Source: Cupriavidus basilensis (GTDB lineage Bacteria; Pseudomonadota; Gammaproteobacteria; Burkholderiales; Burkholderiaceae). Taken from it: 64,000 bases of DNA. This document shows, one piece after another, positions 38,111 to 47,324 of the stretch. Below the pieces are notes generated by a model. It searched no databases and was not told the origin of the DNA. It was given only the letters and a program-made list of their open reading frames with translations. The stretch is from positions 1,116,001 through 1,180,000 of the forward strand of contig NZ_CP010536.1 of the NCBI RefSeq assembly GCF_000832305.1. The letters run 5' to 3'. The stretch's first letter is position 1. The number at the start of each line of letters is the position of its first letter. Both the position numbers and the translations under genes were made by a program.

Positions 38111-39670
38111 CTAAGCGCAGCGGCCCGCGGGATCGGCAACCGCCTGACGCCCGCGTTTGCCGGGAGCGAACACCATCAGGCTGAGCAGGGCGAGGACCCA
38201 GGCGCCAATCCCCCCATACAGCATCACCCAGCCAAAGCCATGGACCAGCGCCGCATGCAGCGCGGCGCCGGACGCGTCCAGGGCGGGCAGTTGCGTGAAG
38301 GCGTCCCCGGGCGCATCCAGGTTGCCCGCGGCAATGCGCTGCGCCAGCGCGCGCAACTGCAACGCATCGAACGCGCCCGGAAAGGCACGCTTCAGATACG
38401 AAGAGATCCCCGCGACCAGGATGAATCCCATCAACGCGATATTGACCGCCAGCGAGATCATCCGCGCGCTCATGTCCATGCCGGACGCCATGCCCGCGCG
38501 GCTGCTGGGGACCGAGCCGGTGGTGGTGTTGGTCACCGGCGTGTTGGTGATGCCCAGGCCGATGCCGGCCAGCAGCGAACCCGGCAGCAGGGTGAGCCAG
38601 CTTGCCTGTGCCAGGCTGCTGCCGAGCTTCATCAGCATGAAGCCCAGCCCGATCGTGAACAAGCCCAGGGGAATGACCATGGCGGCCCTGTAGCGCAGCG
38701 CAAGCCGCTCCCCCAGCGGCGGAAACACCAACGTGGGCAGCGTGTAAGCCAGCAAGGACAAGCCGGCGGCCACGCTGCCGTAGCCCAGGCCGCCGTGGAA
38801 ATAAAGCGGCAGGTAAATCATGAACGGCCAGAAGCTGAAGTTCATGCCCATGGAGCCAAGCAGCGCGCCCGAGAAGTCCCGGCTGCGGAACACCGAAACA
38901 TCGAACATCGGATGCGGATTGCGTTTTTCCGCGAGCAGGAACGCCACGAAGCTGGCCGCCGTCGCGGCCGTCATGCCGATCGCGGCGGCGCGGGAAACGC
39001 CGGCCTCCGGCCCCTGCGTGATCAGGTAGGCCAGGCCGAAAACGGCCAGCGACAGCGTGACGATGCCCGCGACATCGAGCTTGCCCGCCTGCGGATCGCG
39101 CGATTCTTGCACGCCCGCGAAGACCAGCGCCAGGGTCAGGATGGCCAGCACGACGTGCACCAGAAACACCCATTGCCAGCTGGAGACGGCAACGATCATG
39201 CCACCCACGATGGGCCCGAAACCCAGGCCGATCCCGAACACGATGCCCCACGCGGCAAAGGCCTTGCTGCGTTCCTTGCCTTGCTGGAACTGATGCGACA
39301 GGATCGCCACCAGGCAGATCAGCATCGCGCCGCCGGCCATGCCCTGGAGGAACCGGCTGGCAATCAGCACGGCGGCGCTTTGCGCCAGGCCGCAGACCAG
39401 GGAGGCAACGGCGAACAAGGCAATGCCGAGGATGAACATGCGCTTGCGGCCAAAGCGGTCGGCCAGTGTGCCGGCCGCCATCAGCACCGTGGTGCAGGCG
39501 ATGGTGTAGGCATTCATGATCCATTGCATGTCCCCGAAGCCAGCGTGCAGGACGTGCTCAAGGGTGGGCAGTATGACCGGCACACTGGAGATCTCCAGGC
39601 CGAACATCAGCGCGGCCAGGCAGACGGCGGCCAATGCCATTTGGTTTTTACGGGAATGAGTGAGGCGCAT
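38111..39670 (-). CDS. MFS drug exporter, DHA2 (EmrB/QacA) type
   Basis: A 519-aa inner-membrane protein with about 14 hydrophobic segments. Motif A is GTLADRFGRKRMFI near residue 66-80, and the motif C region reads GIVFGIGLGFGPIVGG, typical of antiporters. It is divergent from a LysR gene at 39821 and probably controlled by it. The start at 39670 (MRLTHSRKNQ) has GGAAAG upstream. The substrate is unknown. Confidence 0.92.
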   Translation of the reverse strand: MRLTHSRKNQMALAAVCLAALMFGLEISSVPVILPTLEHVLHAGFGDMQWIMNAYTIACTTVLMAAGTLADRFGRKRMFILGIALFAVASLVCGLAQSAAVLIASRFLQGMAGGAMLICLVAILSHQFQQGKERSKAFAAWGIVFGIGLGFGPIVGGMIVAVSSWQWVFLVHVVLAILTLALVFAGVQESRDPQAGKLDVAGIVTLSLAVFGLAYLITQGPEAGVSRAAAIGMTAATAASFVAFLLAEKRNPHPMFDVSVFRSRDFSGALLGSMGMNFSFWPFMIYLPLYFHGGLGYGSVAAGLSLLAYTLPTLVFPPLGERLALRYRAAMVIPLGLFTIGLGFMLMKLGSSLAQASWLTLLPGSLLAGIGLGITNTPVTNTTTGSVPSSRAGMASGMDMSARMISLAVNIALMGFILVAGISSYLKRAFPGAFDALQLRALAQRIAAGNLDAPGDAFTQLPALDASGAALHAALVHGFGWVMLYGGIGAWVLALLSLMVFAPGKRGRQAVADPAGRCA

Positions 39671-39767
39671 CGAGGGTGCTTTCCAGGCGAATCCGGTTGC
39701 GGGGAACGGATGGCGTCGTGCTCGACGCCGGTCTTGGCGCACATTGTGAGCGAGTCCTCGCCATGAT

Positions 39768-39785
39768 AGAAATGATCTAATTTCT
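39768..39785. promoter_or_regulatory. Inverted repeat AGAAAT-N6-ATTTCT in the divergent promoter
   Basis: Perfect 6-bp arms around GATCTA, in the AT-rich 150-bp gap between the exporter and the LysR gene. Its position suits a LysR binding site acting on both genes. Confidence 0.5.
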
Positions 39786-39820
39786 TCCGATTCATTAACG
39801 ATCATCATAAATAAGGGACC

Positions 39821-40702
39821 ATGGATTTCGATCCGACACTGTTGCGGGCCTTTGTCGCCGTCAAGGAAACCGGCGGCTTCACGCGCGCGGCGCAGCGGCT
39901 GCACCTGACGCAGTCCGCGGTCAGCCATCAGATCCGGCGGCTCGAAGAGCAGGTGGGCCGGCCGCTGCTGCACCGCACGACGCGCACCCTGACCCTGACC
40001 GAGGACGGCAACGATTTTCTCCAGCACGCGGAGCAGATCCTGGCCTCGCTCGATGCTCTTTCGCGCCGGTTCCGGCCCTCTCCCGTTTGCGGTGTGGTGC
40101 GCTTCGGCGTGCCGGAAACCTTCCTGGGCGAGCGGCTTCCGCAACTGCTGTCGCGGTTCGCCCGGGCATTCCCCGCGGTGCGTCTCGATGTGAACGTGGG
40201 CACGTACCTGGACTTGCGCGCGATGATCAAGGCCGGCGAACTGGATCTTGCCGTGGTGTTGTCGGCGCCGGGCGGCGAGGGCGGCACGGTGCTGCAGCAC
40301 ACGCGGTTCGTGTGGGCCGCCGCCCAGGCCTTCGAGGTCGCACCGGGTGCGTCGTTGCCGCTCGCGTTGTCGCCGTCGCCCTGCGTCAACCGGCAGGTGG
40401 GCGTGGCGGCACTGGAGGGCACCCCCATACCGTGGCACGTGGCGTTTACGTCGCCAAGCCAGGAGGGCATCCGCACTGCGGTACTGGCGGGGCTCGGCGC
40501 CTCGGTGCAGATTCGCGGCGACCTGAAGCCGGGGATGAAGGTGATCGATGGCCAGTACGGCTTGCCAGCGCTGCCGGCGGCGGATTTTGCGCTGATCTGG
40601 CGCGATGGTGAGAAGACGCCGGCCGCGCGCGAGTTCGGGCGGTTGCTGGTGAGCCTGCAGGCGCCGCCGCCCAAGCCTGGCCGGCGGCGCAAGAATCCCT
40701 AG
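39821..40702 (+). CDS. LysR-family regulator
   Basis: A 293-aa LysR protein. The HTH is FTRAAQRLHLTQSAVSHQIRRLE at residues about 20-42, followed by the wing (LLHRTTRTLTLTEDG) and a periplasmic-binding-fold effector domain (VRFGVPETFLGERLPQL, GELDLAVVLSAPG). The tail is basic and Pro-rich. Divergence from the DHA2 exporter makes it the likely regulator of that gene. Confidence 0.93.
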   Translation: MDFDPTLLRAFVAVKETGGFTRAAQRLHLTQSAVSHQIRRLEEQVGRPLLHRTTRTLTLTEDGNDFLQHAEQILASLDALSRRFRPSPVCGVVRFGVPETFLGERLPQLLSRFARAFPAVRLDVNVGTYLDLRAMIKAGELDLAVVLSAPGGEGGTVLQHTRFVWAAAQAFEVAPGASLPLALSPSPCVNRQVGVAALEGTPIPWHVAFTSPSQEGIRTAVLAGLGASVQIRGDLKPGMKVIDGQYGLPALPAADFALIWRDGEKTPAAREFGRLLVSLQAPPPKPGRRRKNP

Positions 40703-40720
40703 CGCCCGCGGCGCCGCGCG

Positions 40721-41660
40721 CTATGCCGCGTCGGGTCGCGTCGGGAACCCATGCCCGCGCGAGGCCCACGCAATCAGCAGCCCAACAAGCAACAACGCAA
40801 GCAGCGCCCGCGGGAACGCGCCGACGCCGTGCGTCTCCAGCAGGACGCCGCCGACGATGCCGCCGGCTGCGATGGCGAGGTTCCAGGTGGTGACGAGCAT
40901 CGATTGCGCGACATCGGCGCCAGGCCCCGCCGCCTCGGCGGATGCGGTCTGCAGCAAGGCGGGGGCGCCGCCGAAGGTCAGGCCCCAGGTCACGACGGCC
41001 AGATAGACCACGGCCGGATGGCTGCCGCCGATGGCGAGCGCCAGCGAGGCCATGGCGAACAGCGCAAGGCTTGCCAGCACCAGCACGCGCAGCAGGCGGT
41101 CGATCAGCAGGCCGCTGACCCACACGCCGCCCAGCGACCCCACGCCGAACACCAGCAGCACGATATCCACCTGCCCGGCCAGTCCGGCTGGCACGAGAAA
41201 GGGCACGACATAGGTGTAGAGCATGTTGTGGGCCATCACCCATAAGGCCAGTACGCCCAGGACTGGCCGCACACCCGGGGTCGCGAACACCCGGCGCACT
41301 GGCATGTGCTTGCCCGCAGCGTGGCCAGCGTAATCCGGCGCCCTCAACGCGAACCACGCCATCACGGCCAGCGCCAGGACCGACATCGCGCCAAACGCGG
41401 CGCGCCGACGCCGGCCACGGCCAGTGCGCGGCCCTTGAGGTGATCCGGCACCATGCGCCGCGCATAGCCCGCGAGCATGCCCCAGATCAGGCCGCCCGCC
41501 ATGCCTGCCAGCAAGCGCGCCACCAGTGCCACTACGTAGCCGGGCGCCAGGGCGGTAATCGTATTGAAGGCCAGCAGCCCGGCCAGCGCGGCCAGCAGCA
41601 ATGGCCGGCGGCGCCAGCCTTGCGTGGCCGCTGTGCCGCGATGGCCAGCCGGCCGGGATC
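40721..41660 (-). pseudogene. Decayed MFS transporter (5' truncated, internally deleted)
   Basis: The 3' part (40721-41400) encodes MFS helices from AAFGAMSVLALAVMAWF to the normal end. The 5' part (about 41400-41660) is in another frame and encodes RRRPLLLAALAGLLAF, ARLLAGMAGGLIWGMLAGYARR and DHLKGRALAVAG. About 20 residues normally found between the two parts are missing, so a small deletion with frame change is likely near 41395. The first transmembrane helix and the start are also absent; DNA beyond about 41660 belongs to a LysR gene on the other strand. Not expected to work. Confidence 0.8.
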
Positions 41661-41675
41661 GGGCTCGGCTGGCCA

Positions 41676-41914
41676 GCATGGTGACCAACACGCTGGAGCC
41701 GCAGGTGTGTTTCGCCGAGCAGGGCCTGGGCATCGCCTGCGTGCCGGATATTTCCATCCGGCGCCAGCTGGACGAAGGCACGCTTGTCAGCGTGCTTGAC
41801 GACTACAACCAGGACCGCACGATGCTGCGGGTGCTGTGGCCGTCCAGCCGCCAGCTGTCACCCAAGCTCAGGGCCTTCGTGGACTTCATCGCCGGGAGCC
41901 TGCTTGCCGCCTGA
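41676..41914 (+). pseudogene. 3' remnant of a LysR-family regulator gene
   Basis: About 80 codons encode the end of a LysR effector domain: TNTLEPQVCFAEQGLGIACVPD, EGTLVSVLDDYNQDRTMLRVLWP and LSPKLRAFVDFI. The whole DNA-binding domain and first half of the effector domain are missing. It is back to back with the 5'-truncated MFS remnant, as if one deletion removed both starts of a divergent regulator-transporter pair. The exact left edge is uncertain by some tens of bases. Confidence 0.8.
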
Positions 41915-41936
41915 GCACCGCGCGCCGGCGCACCAT

Positions 41937-41962
41937 AAAAAAACCCGCCACAAGCGCGGGTT
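41937..41962 (-). terminator. Terminator of the porin gene
   Basis: In the minus sense ACCCGC, loop GCTTGTG, GCGGGT is followed by a T-run. It lies 53 bases past the porin stop. Confidence 0.75.
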
Positions 41963-42015
41963 GGGCGGGTTGGGCGGGAGGGCGGGTAGCCGTTCCCGCT
42001 GACAAGGGGAAAGCG

Positions 42016-43101
42016 TCAGAACTTGTGGCGCAGGCCCACACCGAAGGTGTCGCCGTGCGACAGGTCGGTGATCTTGTCGTAGAAGTAAGCGGCGTAGACG
42101 TCGGTGCGCTTGGACAGGTTGTAGTCGTAAGCGACCGCCACCGTGTTGCGCTTGAAGTCCGCGACCGAGTTCTTGGTCTTGTCGTAGGCGTAGGACGCCA
42201 GGATATTGCCATTGCCGACCGGCACCGAAACGCCGACCTGGCCGTTGGTGTGCTTGATGTCGCCGTTGACGTTGTTGTTGATGTCCGACTTGATGTACTG
42301 GCCTTGCGCGAACAGCTTGACGATCTTGAAGTCGTAGCTCACGCCGCCCTGCACCGCATTTTGCTTGCTGAATCCGACCAGCAGCGGGCTGGTCGATGCG
42401 GTCACGTCACCCGGCGTGCTGTCGAACTTGACCTGCTGGAAGGCCAGCGTGGCAGCGAACGGGCCGTTGAAGTACGTCAGGTTGCCGCCCCACTTGTTCT
42501 GGCCGGTGGCGCCAGCTTTCTCGCCGAACGAGTAGATCACGTTGGCGGTCAGGCCGCCGAAGTTCGGCGTGGAGTACAGCAGCGAGTTGTTCCAGCCCGA
42601 ATCGCCGATGATGCCCGGGTCGTTCACGCGGGCCGTGGAGGCGCCGAAATAGGTGTGGAACACCATCGGCGAGAACACGTAGGAGTCGATCAGCGGGTTG
42701 AACAGGATGGTCGACACGAAGTAGGGCGTGGTGTTGCGGCCCAGCTTGATGGTGCCCAGCTTGTCGTTCTGCAGGCCCACGAATGCATTGCGGCTGAACA
42801 TCGAGTCGCCGTTGAAGCGGCCCGAGGAGCCACTGTCGGTGCGGAAGAAGCCGTTCAGGTCGAAGATGGCCTTGGTGCCGCCGCCGAGGTCTTCGGTGCC
42901 CTTGATGCCCCAGTACGAGGTCTGCATGCCGCCCGAATTGGCGACATAGGCGCGGTTGGCCGCGCCGACGTTCTTGACGCCGCCGACGAACATGTCGGCC
43001 TGGCCGTACAGCGTGACGCTGGATTGCGCCATGGCCGCGCCGCTGAAAAGGGCTGCTGCCATCGCTGCCAGCTTGAGGGCCGGCTTGATCTGCTTATGCA
43101 T
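42016..43101 (-). CDS. Gram-negative porin (OmpC/Omp32 type)
   Basis: A 361-aa porin. The signal peptide MHKQIKPALKLAAMAAALFSGAAMA is cut before QSSVTLYGQADMF. Typical barrel strands and the PEFG-like loop region are present and the protein ends FGVGLRHKF. GGAG lies nine bases before the ATG at 43101; longer starts are less likely. It faces away from the purine genes and its long leader carries tandem repeats. Confidence 0.94.
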   Translation of the reverse strand: MHKQIKPALKLAAMAAALFSGAAMAQSSVTLYGQADMFVGGVKNVGAANRAYVANSGGMQTSYWGIKGTEDLGGGTKAIFDLNGFFRTDSGSSGRFNGDSMFSRNAFVGLQNDKLGTIKLGRNTTPYFVSTILFNPLIDSYVFSPMVFHTYFGASTARVNDPGIIGDSGWNNSLLYSTPNFGGLTANVIYSFGEKAGATGQNKWGGNLTYFNGPFAATLAFQQVKFDSTPGDVTASTSPLLVGFSKQNAVQGGVSYDFKIVKLFAQGQYIKSDINNNVNGDIKHTNGQVGVSVPVGNGNILASYAYDKTKNSVADFKRNTVAVAYDYNLSKRTDVYAAYFYDKITDLSHGDTFGVGLRHKF

Positions 43102-43182
43102 TGTGGGTTTCTCCGTGGTTGATCCGTTGCGTTCTTTGTGTACTGGGTCCCTGACGGGTTCTATTAGCTTTCGCTGCTCCAC

Positions 43183-43329
43183 GAGCTTGATGGGCTTGAT
43201 GGGCTTGATGAGCTTTATTGGTTCTGGTGCCTTTTTTGGTGCCAGGCGGAGGCCGGGCCTGGGCTCGGTCCGGCCGCTGCCCGTTACAGCAGCATGGGTA
43301 AGTCAGCGGTAAATCAGTGGTAAATCAGT
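43183..43329. repeat. Two short tandem repeats upstream of the porin
   Basis: Three copies of a 9-mer (GRGCTTGAT) at 43183-43209, and three copies of an 11-mer (GGTAARTCAGY) at 43297-43329. Both lie in the 276-bp gap between the porin start and the uraD stop. Confidence 0.75.
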
Positions 43330-43377
43330 GGAATGACAGGGGTAACGCAGGGCTAACGAACCAGCTGCTTTTTTGGC

Positions 43378-43896
43378 TCAGCCGGATACTAAGTCGTTCA
43401 GCCGGAATTGCGCAATGCGGTGGATCTGGTTGATGCAAGTTTGCAACTCTGCGGCCGGTTCGTTGCTCACGCGCCTTGCGAACTCGCCGATGATGCCGGC
43501 GCGGTCGTAGCCGCGCACCGCCAGGATGAAGGGGAAGCCGAATTTCTCGTTGTACTGGCGGTTGAGCGATTGCAGTTGCTCGAACTCCGCCGCGGAGCAC
43601 TGGTCCAGCCCGGCGCCGCTTTGCTCGCGGGTGGATTCGGCGGTCAGCTCGCCGCGCACGGCGGCCTTGCCGGCCAGCTCCGGGTGGGCGCGCACCAGCT
43701 TGATCTGGGCAGCGTCGCCCGCGCCGTCCACGATGGCGCGCATGGCATCGGCCAGCGCGGCCGCATGGGCAAAGGGGCGCTGCGTGGCGGCGGCTTGCGC
43801 CACCCACGCGGAGTGTTCATAGATGCCGCCGAGCGCCTGGATGAAGTCGGCGGCCGGCAGGGCGTTGAGTTGGTCGAGGGTGTAGGTCTGGCTCAT
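43378..43896 (-). CDS. uraD: OHCU decarboxylase
   Basis: A 172-aa enzyme that decarboxylates 2-oxo-4-hydroxy-4-carboxy-5-ureidoimidazoline to S-allantoin, the last step of urate oxidation. The catalytic histidine is in VRAHPELAGK, with the later EFEQLQSLNRQYNEKFGFPFI block. All-helical, normal length. It follows puuE by eight bases in one operon. Confidence 0.96.
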   Translation of the reverse strand: MSQTYTLDQLNALPAADFIQALGGIYEHSAWVAQAAATQRPFAHAAALADAMRAIVDGAGDAAQIKLVRAHPELAGKAAVRGELTAESTREQSGAGLDQCSAAEFEQLQSLNRQYNEKFGFPFILAVRGYDRAGIIGEFARRVSNEPAAELQTCINQIHRIAQFRLNDLVSG

Positions 43897-43904
43897 GGTT
43901 CGGC

Positions 43905-44864
43905 TTATGCGTGGTTCTGTGCGGAGTAGGGATGGGTTTCGGCCCAGTGGCGCGCGATATCCACGCGCCGGCAGATCCAGACCTTGTCGTGTCCCTGCGC
44001 GTAGTCGAGAAAGCGCTGCAGCCCGCGCATGCGGCCCGGGCGGCCCAGCAGGCGGCAGTGCATGCCCACCGACAGCATCTTGGGGCGGTCCAGCCCCTGC
44101 GGATCGCCCTCGGCGTAGAGCACGTCGAAGGCGTCCTTGAGGTAGTGGAAGAACTGCTCGCCGGTGTTGAAGCCTTGCGGCGTGGCAAAGCGCATGTCGT
44201 TGGAGTCGAGCGTATAGGGCACCACCAGGTGGGGCTTCTTTTCGCCGCCGGTGACTTCCACCTCGGTCCAGAAGGGCAGGTCGTCGCCGTAGTAGTCCGA
44301 GTCATACAGCAGCCCGCCGTGCTCCACCACCAGGCGGCGCGTGTTGGGGCTGTCGCGGCCGGTGTACCAGCCGAGTGGCAGCGAGCCGGTCAGTTCCTTG
44401 ATGATCTGCATGCCGATGCGCATGTGCTCGCGCTCGGTGGCTTCATCCATCCCCTGGTAGTGGATCCAGCGCCAGCCGTGGCAGGCGATCTCATGGCCTA
44501 GCTCGACGAACGCGCGGGTCAGGTCCGGATGGCGCTGCAATGCCATTGACACGCCAAAGATCGTCAGCGGCAGCCCGCGCTGCTCGAACTCGCGCAGGAT
44601 GCGCCAGACGCCGGCGCGCGAGCCGTACTCGTACACGCCCTCCATGCTCATGTGGCGGTCGGGGTAAGCCGCCGCGCCGATGATCTCGGAGAGGAACTGT
44701 TCGGAGCCGGCATCGCCGTGCAGCACGTTGTTTTCGCCGCCCTCTTCGTAGTTGAGGACGAACTGCAGCGCGATGCGCGCGCCGCCCGGCCAGCGGGCGT
44801 GCGGCGGCTGGCTGCCGTAGCCGATCAGATCGCGTGGATAGTTGTGGCTTGTCATCAGGGTCAT
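43905..44864 (-). CDS. puuE: Allantoinase, polysaccharide-deacetylase type
   Basis: A 319-aa cofactor-light allantoinase (PuuE) that opens allantoin to allantoate. Family blocks are RDLIGYGSQPPHARWPGG, LNYEEGGENN, YEYGSRAGVWRIL, EIACHGWRWIHYQ and SPNTRRLVVEHGG. It is unrelated in sequence to amidohydrolase allantoinases. Co-transcribed with uraD; the upstream NCS2 permease gene ends 39 bases before its start. Confidence 0.95.
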   Translation of the reverse strand: MTLMTSHNYPRDLIGYGSQPPHARWPGGARIALQFVLNYEEGGENNVLHGDAGSEQFLSEIIGAAAYPDRHMSMEGVYEYGSRAGVWRILREFEQRGLPLTIFGVSMALQRHPDLTRAFVELGHEIACHGWRWIHYQGMDEATEREHMRIGMQIIKELTGSLPLGWYTGRDSPNTRRLVVEHGGLLYDSDYYGDDLPFWTEVEVTGGEKKPHLVVPYTLDSNDMRFATPQGFNTGEQFFHYLKDAFDVLYAEGDPQGLDRPKMLSVGMHCRLLGRPGRMRGLQRFLDYAQGHDKVWICRRVDIARHWAETHPYSAQNHA

Positions 44865-44903
44865 GGTTCTTCAGGAAACGGTGCCGGCCGCCGCCGGCTG
44901 GAC

Positions 44904-46310
44904 TTATTCCGTGCCGTGCGAGTTGGCCGCGGCGTTGCGCATGGCTTCTTCACGCGACTGGATGCCGTTGAAGAAGACGTTGAGCACGACTGCCACGATG
45001 GTGCCCAGCACGATGCCGCTGTGGGTGAACGGGTCGGTCCACTTGGGCAGGTACTGGAAGAAGGTCGGCGCCAGTGTCGGGATCATGCCGAAGCCGATCG
45101 AGATGGCGACGATGAACAGGTTGAAGCGGTTGCGGTTGAAATCGCACGAGCCCAGGATGCGGATGCCGGTGGCGGCCACCATGCCGAACATCACGATGCC
45201 CGCGCCGCCGAGCACGAACTGCGGCACCGAGGCCACGATGTGCGCCATCTTCGGGAACAGGCCCAGGCCGATCAGGATGATGCCGCCGGCCACCGCCACA
45301 TAGCGCGAGCGCACGCCGGTCACCGTCACCAGGCCCACGTTCTGCGAGAACGAGGTGTAGGGGAAGGTGTTGAACACGCCGCCGATCACGGTGCCAAGGC
45401 CGTCCGCGCGCAGGCCGCGGGTCAGGTCTTCGTTGGACAGGCGCTTGCCGGTGATGTCGGCCAGCGCGAGGAACATGCCGGTGGATTCCACCAGCGTGAT
45501 CAGCATCACCACGCACATCGACAGGATGGCCGGAAGGTCGAAGGTCGGGATGCCGAAGTGCAGCGGCGTGATCAGCGCGATCGCGCTGGCGTCGCTAAGG
45601 CCTTCGAAGGAAACCTTGCCCAGCGCCATCGCCACCAGGGTGCCGATCACGATGCCAAGCAGCACCGCGCAGTTGGAGATCAGGCCGCGGCCATACTTGC
45701 TCAGCAACAGGATCGCCACCAGCACCAGCGCCGCGATGCCCAGGTTGCCCAGGTCGCCATAGGCGAGGTTTGGCACATCCTTGACCACGCCGTCGATCAC
45801 GGCACGGGTGGTGGGCTGGCCGCCGGCCGCCCAGTTGATGCCCACCCGCATCAGCGACACCCCGATCAGCGTGATCACCGTGCCGGTGACGACAGGCGGG
45901 AACAGCCCGAGCATGCGTCCCATCAGCGGCGCCACCAGGATGCCGAACACCCCTGCGGCAATCACCGCGCCGTAGATGCCCAGCAGGCCCACGTTGGGGT
46001 CGGAGCCGATGGCGATCATCGGCGCCACCGAGGCAAAGGTCACTCCCATCATGACCGGCATGCGGATGCCGAACTTCCAGAAGCCGAAAGCCTGGATCAG
46101 CGTGGCCAGGCCCGCCGCGAACAGGTCGGCATTGATCAGGAAGGCAAGCTGATCCTTGGGCAGCTTGAGCGCGCCGCCGATGATCAGCGGCACCGCGACG
46201 GTACCGGCATACATCACCAGCACGTGCTGCAGGCCGAGCGCAAGCAGCCGGCCCGAAGGCAGCCGCTCGTTGGTTTGGTCCGTTGTGACCGTGGTGCTAG
46301 CGCTAGTCAT
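44904..46310 (-). CDS. NCS2 purine permease (urate/xanthine)
   Basis: A 468-aa inner-membrane proton symporter of the nucleobase-ascorbate family with about 14 helices or half-helices. The TM1 histidine is in LGLQHVLVMYAG and the NAT signature is SQNVGLVTVTG. Lying first in the operon with puuE and uraD, it most likely carries urate or xanthine (UacT/XanP-like). Only the family is certain. Confidence 0.92.
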   Translation of the reverse strand: MTSASTTVTTDQTNERLPSGRLLALGLQHVLVMYAGTVAVPLIIGGALKLPKDQLAFLINADLFAAGLATLIQAFGFWKFGIRMPVMMGVTFASVAPMIAIGSDPNVGLLGIYGAVIAAGVFGILVAPLMGRMLGLFPPVVTGTVITLIGVSLMRVGINWAAGGQPTTRAVIDGVVKDVPNLAYGDLGNLGIAALVLVAILLLSKYGRGLISNCAVLLGIVIGTLVAMALGKVSFEGLSDASAIALITPLHFGIPTFDLPAILSMCVVMLITLVESTGMFLALADITGKRLSNEDLTRGLRADGLGTVIGGVFNTFPYTSFSQNVGLVTVTGVRSRYVAVAGGIILIGLGLFPKMAHIVASVPQFVLGGAGIVMFGMVAATGIRILGSCDFNRNRFNLFIVAISIGFGMIPTLAPTFFQYLPKWTDPFTHSGIVLGTIVAVVLNVFFNGIQSREEAMRNAAANSHGTE

Positions 46311-46460
46311 GGATGTGTCTCCTCTCCTTTGGATTTGATGGGAACGCTGCCGGGCGGGGTGGCTCTCGGTATGTGACTCCGGCTTCGCGCATCGTCGGGG
46401 ACGCGTTTCTCATGAGCAGGAATCGGGCCTTGGCCGCAGGTTGGCAGCGGGAACAACCTG

Positions 46461-47204
46461 CTAGGTGGAGTGACCCAGCACGCTGCGAAGATCGAAATTG
46501 CCCGGTTCATCGGGCTGCACGCGATCGGCGCAAGCGCCGAGATGGTGCGCCATGCGGCTCTGGGCCAGGGCCGCATCGCCCTGTTCCAGTGCGTCGAGGA
46601 TCTCTTCGTGTTCGTCGAAGGAGCAGGCGTTATTGCCCGGCGCCTCGACGCTGGCGATCATCAGCGTGGTGCGCGACACCAGCCGGCGCATCATGGTGAC
46701 CAGCAGCGCGTTGCCCGAAATCTCGGCCAGCGCGGTATGGAACTCGGCCGACAGGCGGATCCACTTGGGCCGCTCGTTGGTGAGGAAGGCCTGGCGCTCG
46801 GCCTCCACCATCTTGCGCAGCGGCGCGATCACGCGCTTGACGTCGCGCATGCCGGCGAGCTTCTCCAGCACCGCGCGCTCCAGCATCTGGCGCAGCTCGA
46901 ACATGTCGTGCGCCTCGTCGGTGGAGGGGCTGGCGATGAAGGCGCCGCGGTTGGGTTCCAGGTCCACCATGCCGTCGGCGGCCAGGTGCGCCAGCACCTT
47001 GCGCACCGTGTGGCGCGCGGTGGCATAGATTTCGCACAGCGAGTGCTCGGTCAGCTTGGTGCGAGGGGGCAGACGATGTTCCATGATCGCGTCATAGATC
47101 TCGTGATACATGCGCTCCTCGACGGAACCCTTGCGGGCGGGCTTGATTTCGGTCGGGGCGGCGGTGTCATCGGCACCGGCGATCAGCTTGAGACTCTTGG
47201 ACAT
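46461..47204 (-). CDS. GntR-family (FCD) regulator of purine catabolism
   Basis: A 247-aa regulator with an N-terminal winged helix (MYHEIYDAIMEHRLPP, CEIYATARHTVRKVLAHL, EPNRGAFIASP) and an FCD ligand domain (ELRQMLERAVLEKL, LSAEFHTALAEISGN, DEHEEILDALEQGD). ATG 47204 (MSKSLKLIAG) is the likely start. It lies between the permease operon and uraH-puuD, divergent from the latter, with clear palindromic operators in the gap, so it probably represses both until a purine metabolite binds. Confidence 0.9.
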   Translation of the reverse strand: MSKSLKLIAGADDTAAPTEIKPARKGSVEERMYHEIYDAIMEHRLPPRTKLTEHSLCEIYATARHTVRKVLAHLAADGMVDLEPNRGAFIASPSTDEAHDMFELRQMLERAVLEKLAGMRDVKRVIAPLRKMVEAERQAFLTNERPKWIRLSAEFHTALAEISGNALLVTMMRRLVSRTTLMIASVEAPGNNACSFDEHEEILDALEQGDAALAQSRMAHHLGACADRVQPDEPGNFDLRSVLGHST

Positions 47205-47282
47205 CTTGGCACCAGCGTATCGGTGAGGAGGGGAGCGGCGCGCCGTGTGAGCGGGGTGAAGCAGAGTGGCGCGCCCCAAAAA

Positions 47283-47324
47283 TTGTTGACAATTATTTGG
47301 TTGGCACGGCAATATTGTCAACAA
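47283..47324. promoter_or_regulatory. Double GntR operator (TTGT-NN-ACAA x2)
   Basis: TTGTTGACAAT at 47283-47293 and ATTGTCAACAA at 47314-47324 are perfect 11-base inverted copies 20 bases apart, and each is itself a TTGT-NN-ACAA palindrome. A weaker copy TTTTCGACAA is at 47337-47346. They fill the middle of the 313-bp gap between the GntR gene and uraH; nothing else is evident there. Confidence 0.75.

Noticed and set aside
44652..46376. Long plus-strand frame opposite puuE and the NCS2 permease
   Set aside because: His/Gln/Asp-rich antisense product with no motif; both minus-strand genes are certain.
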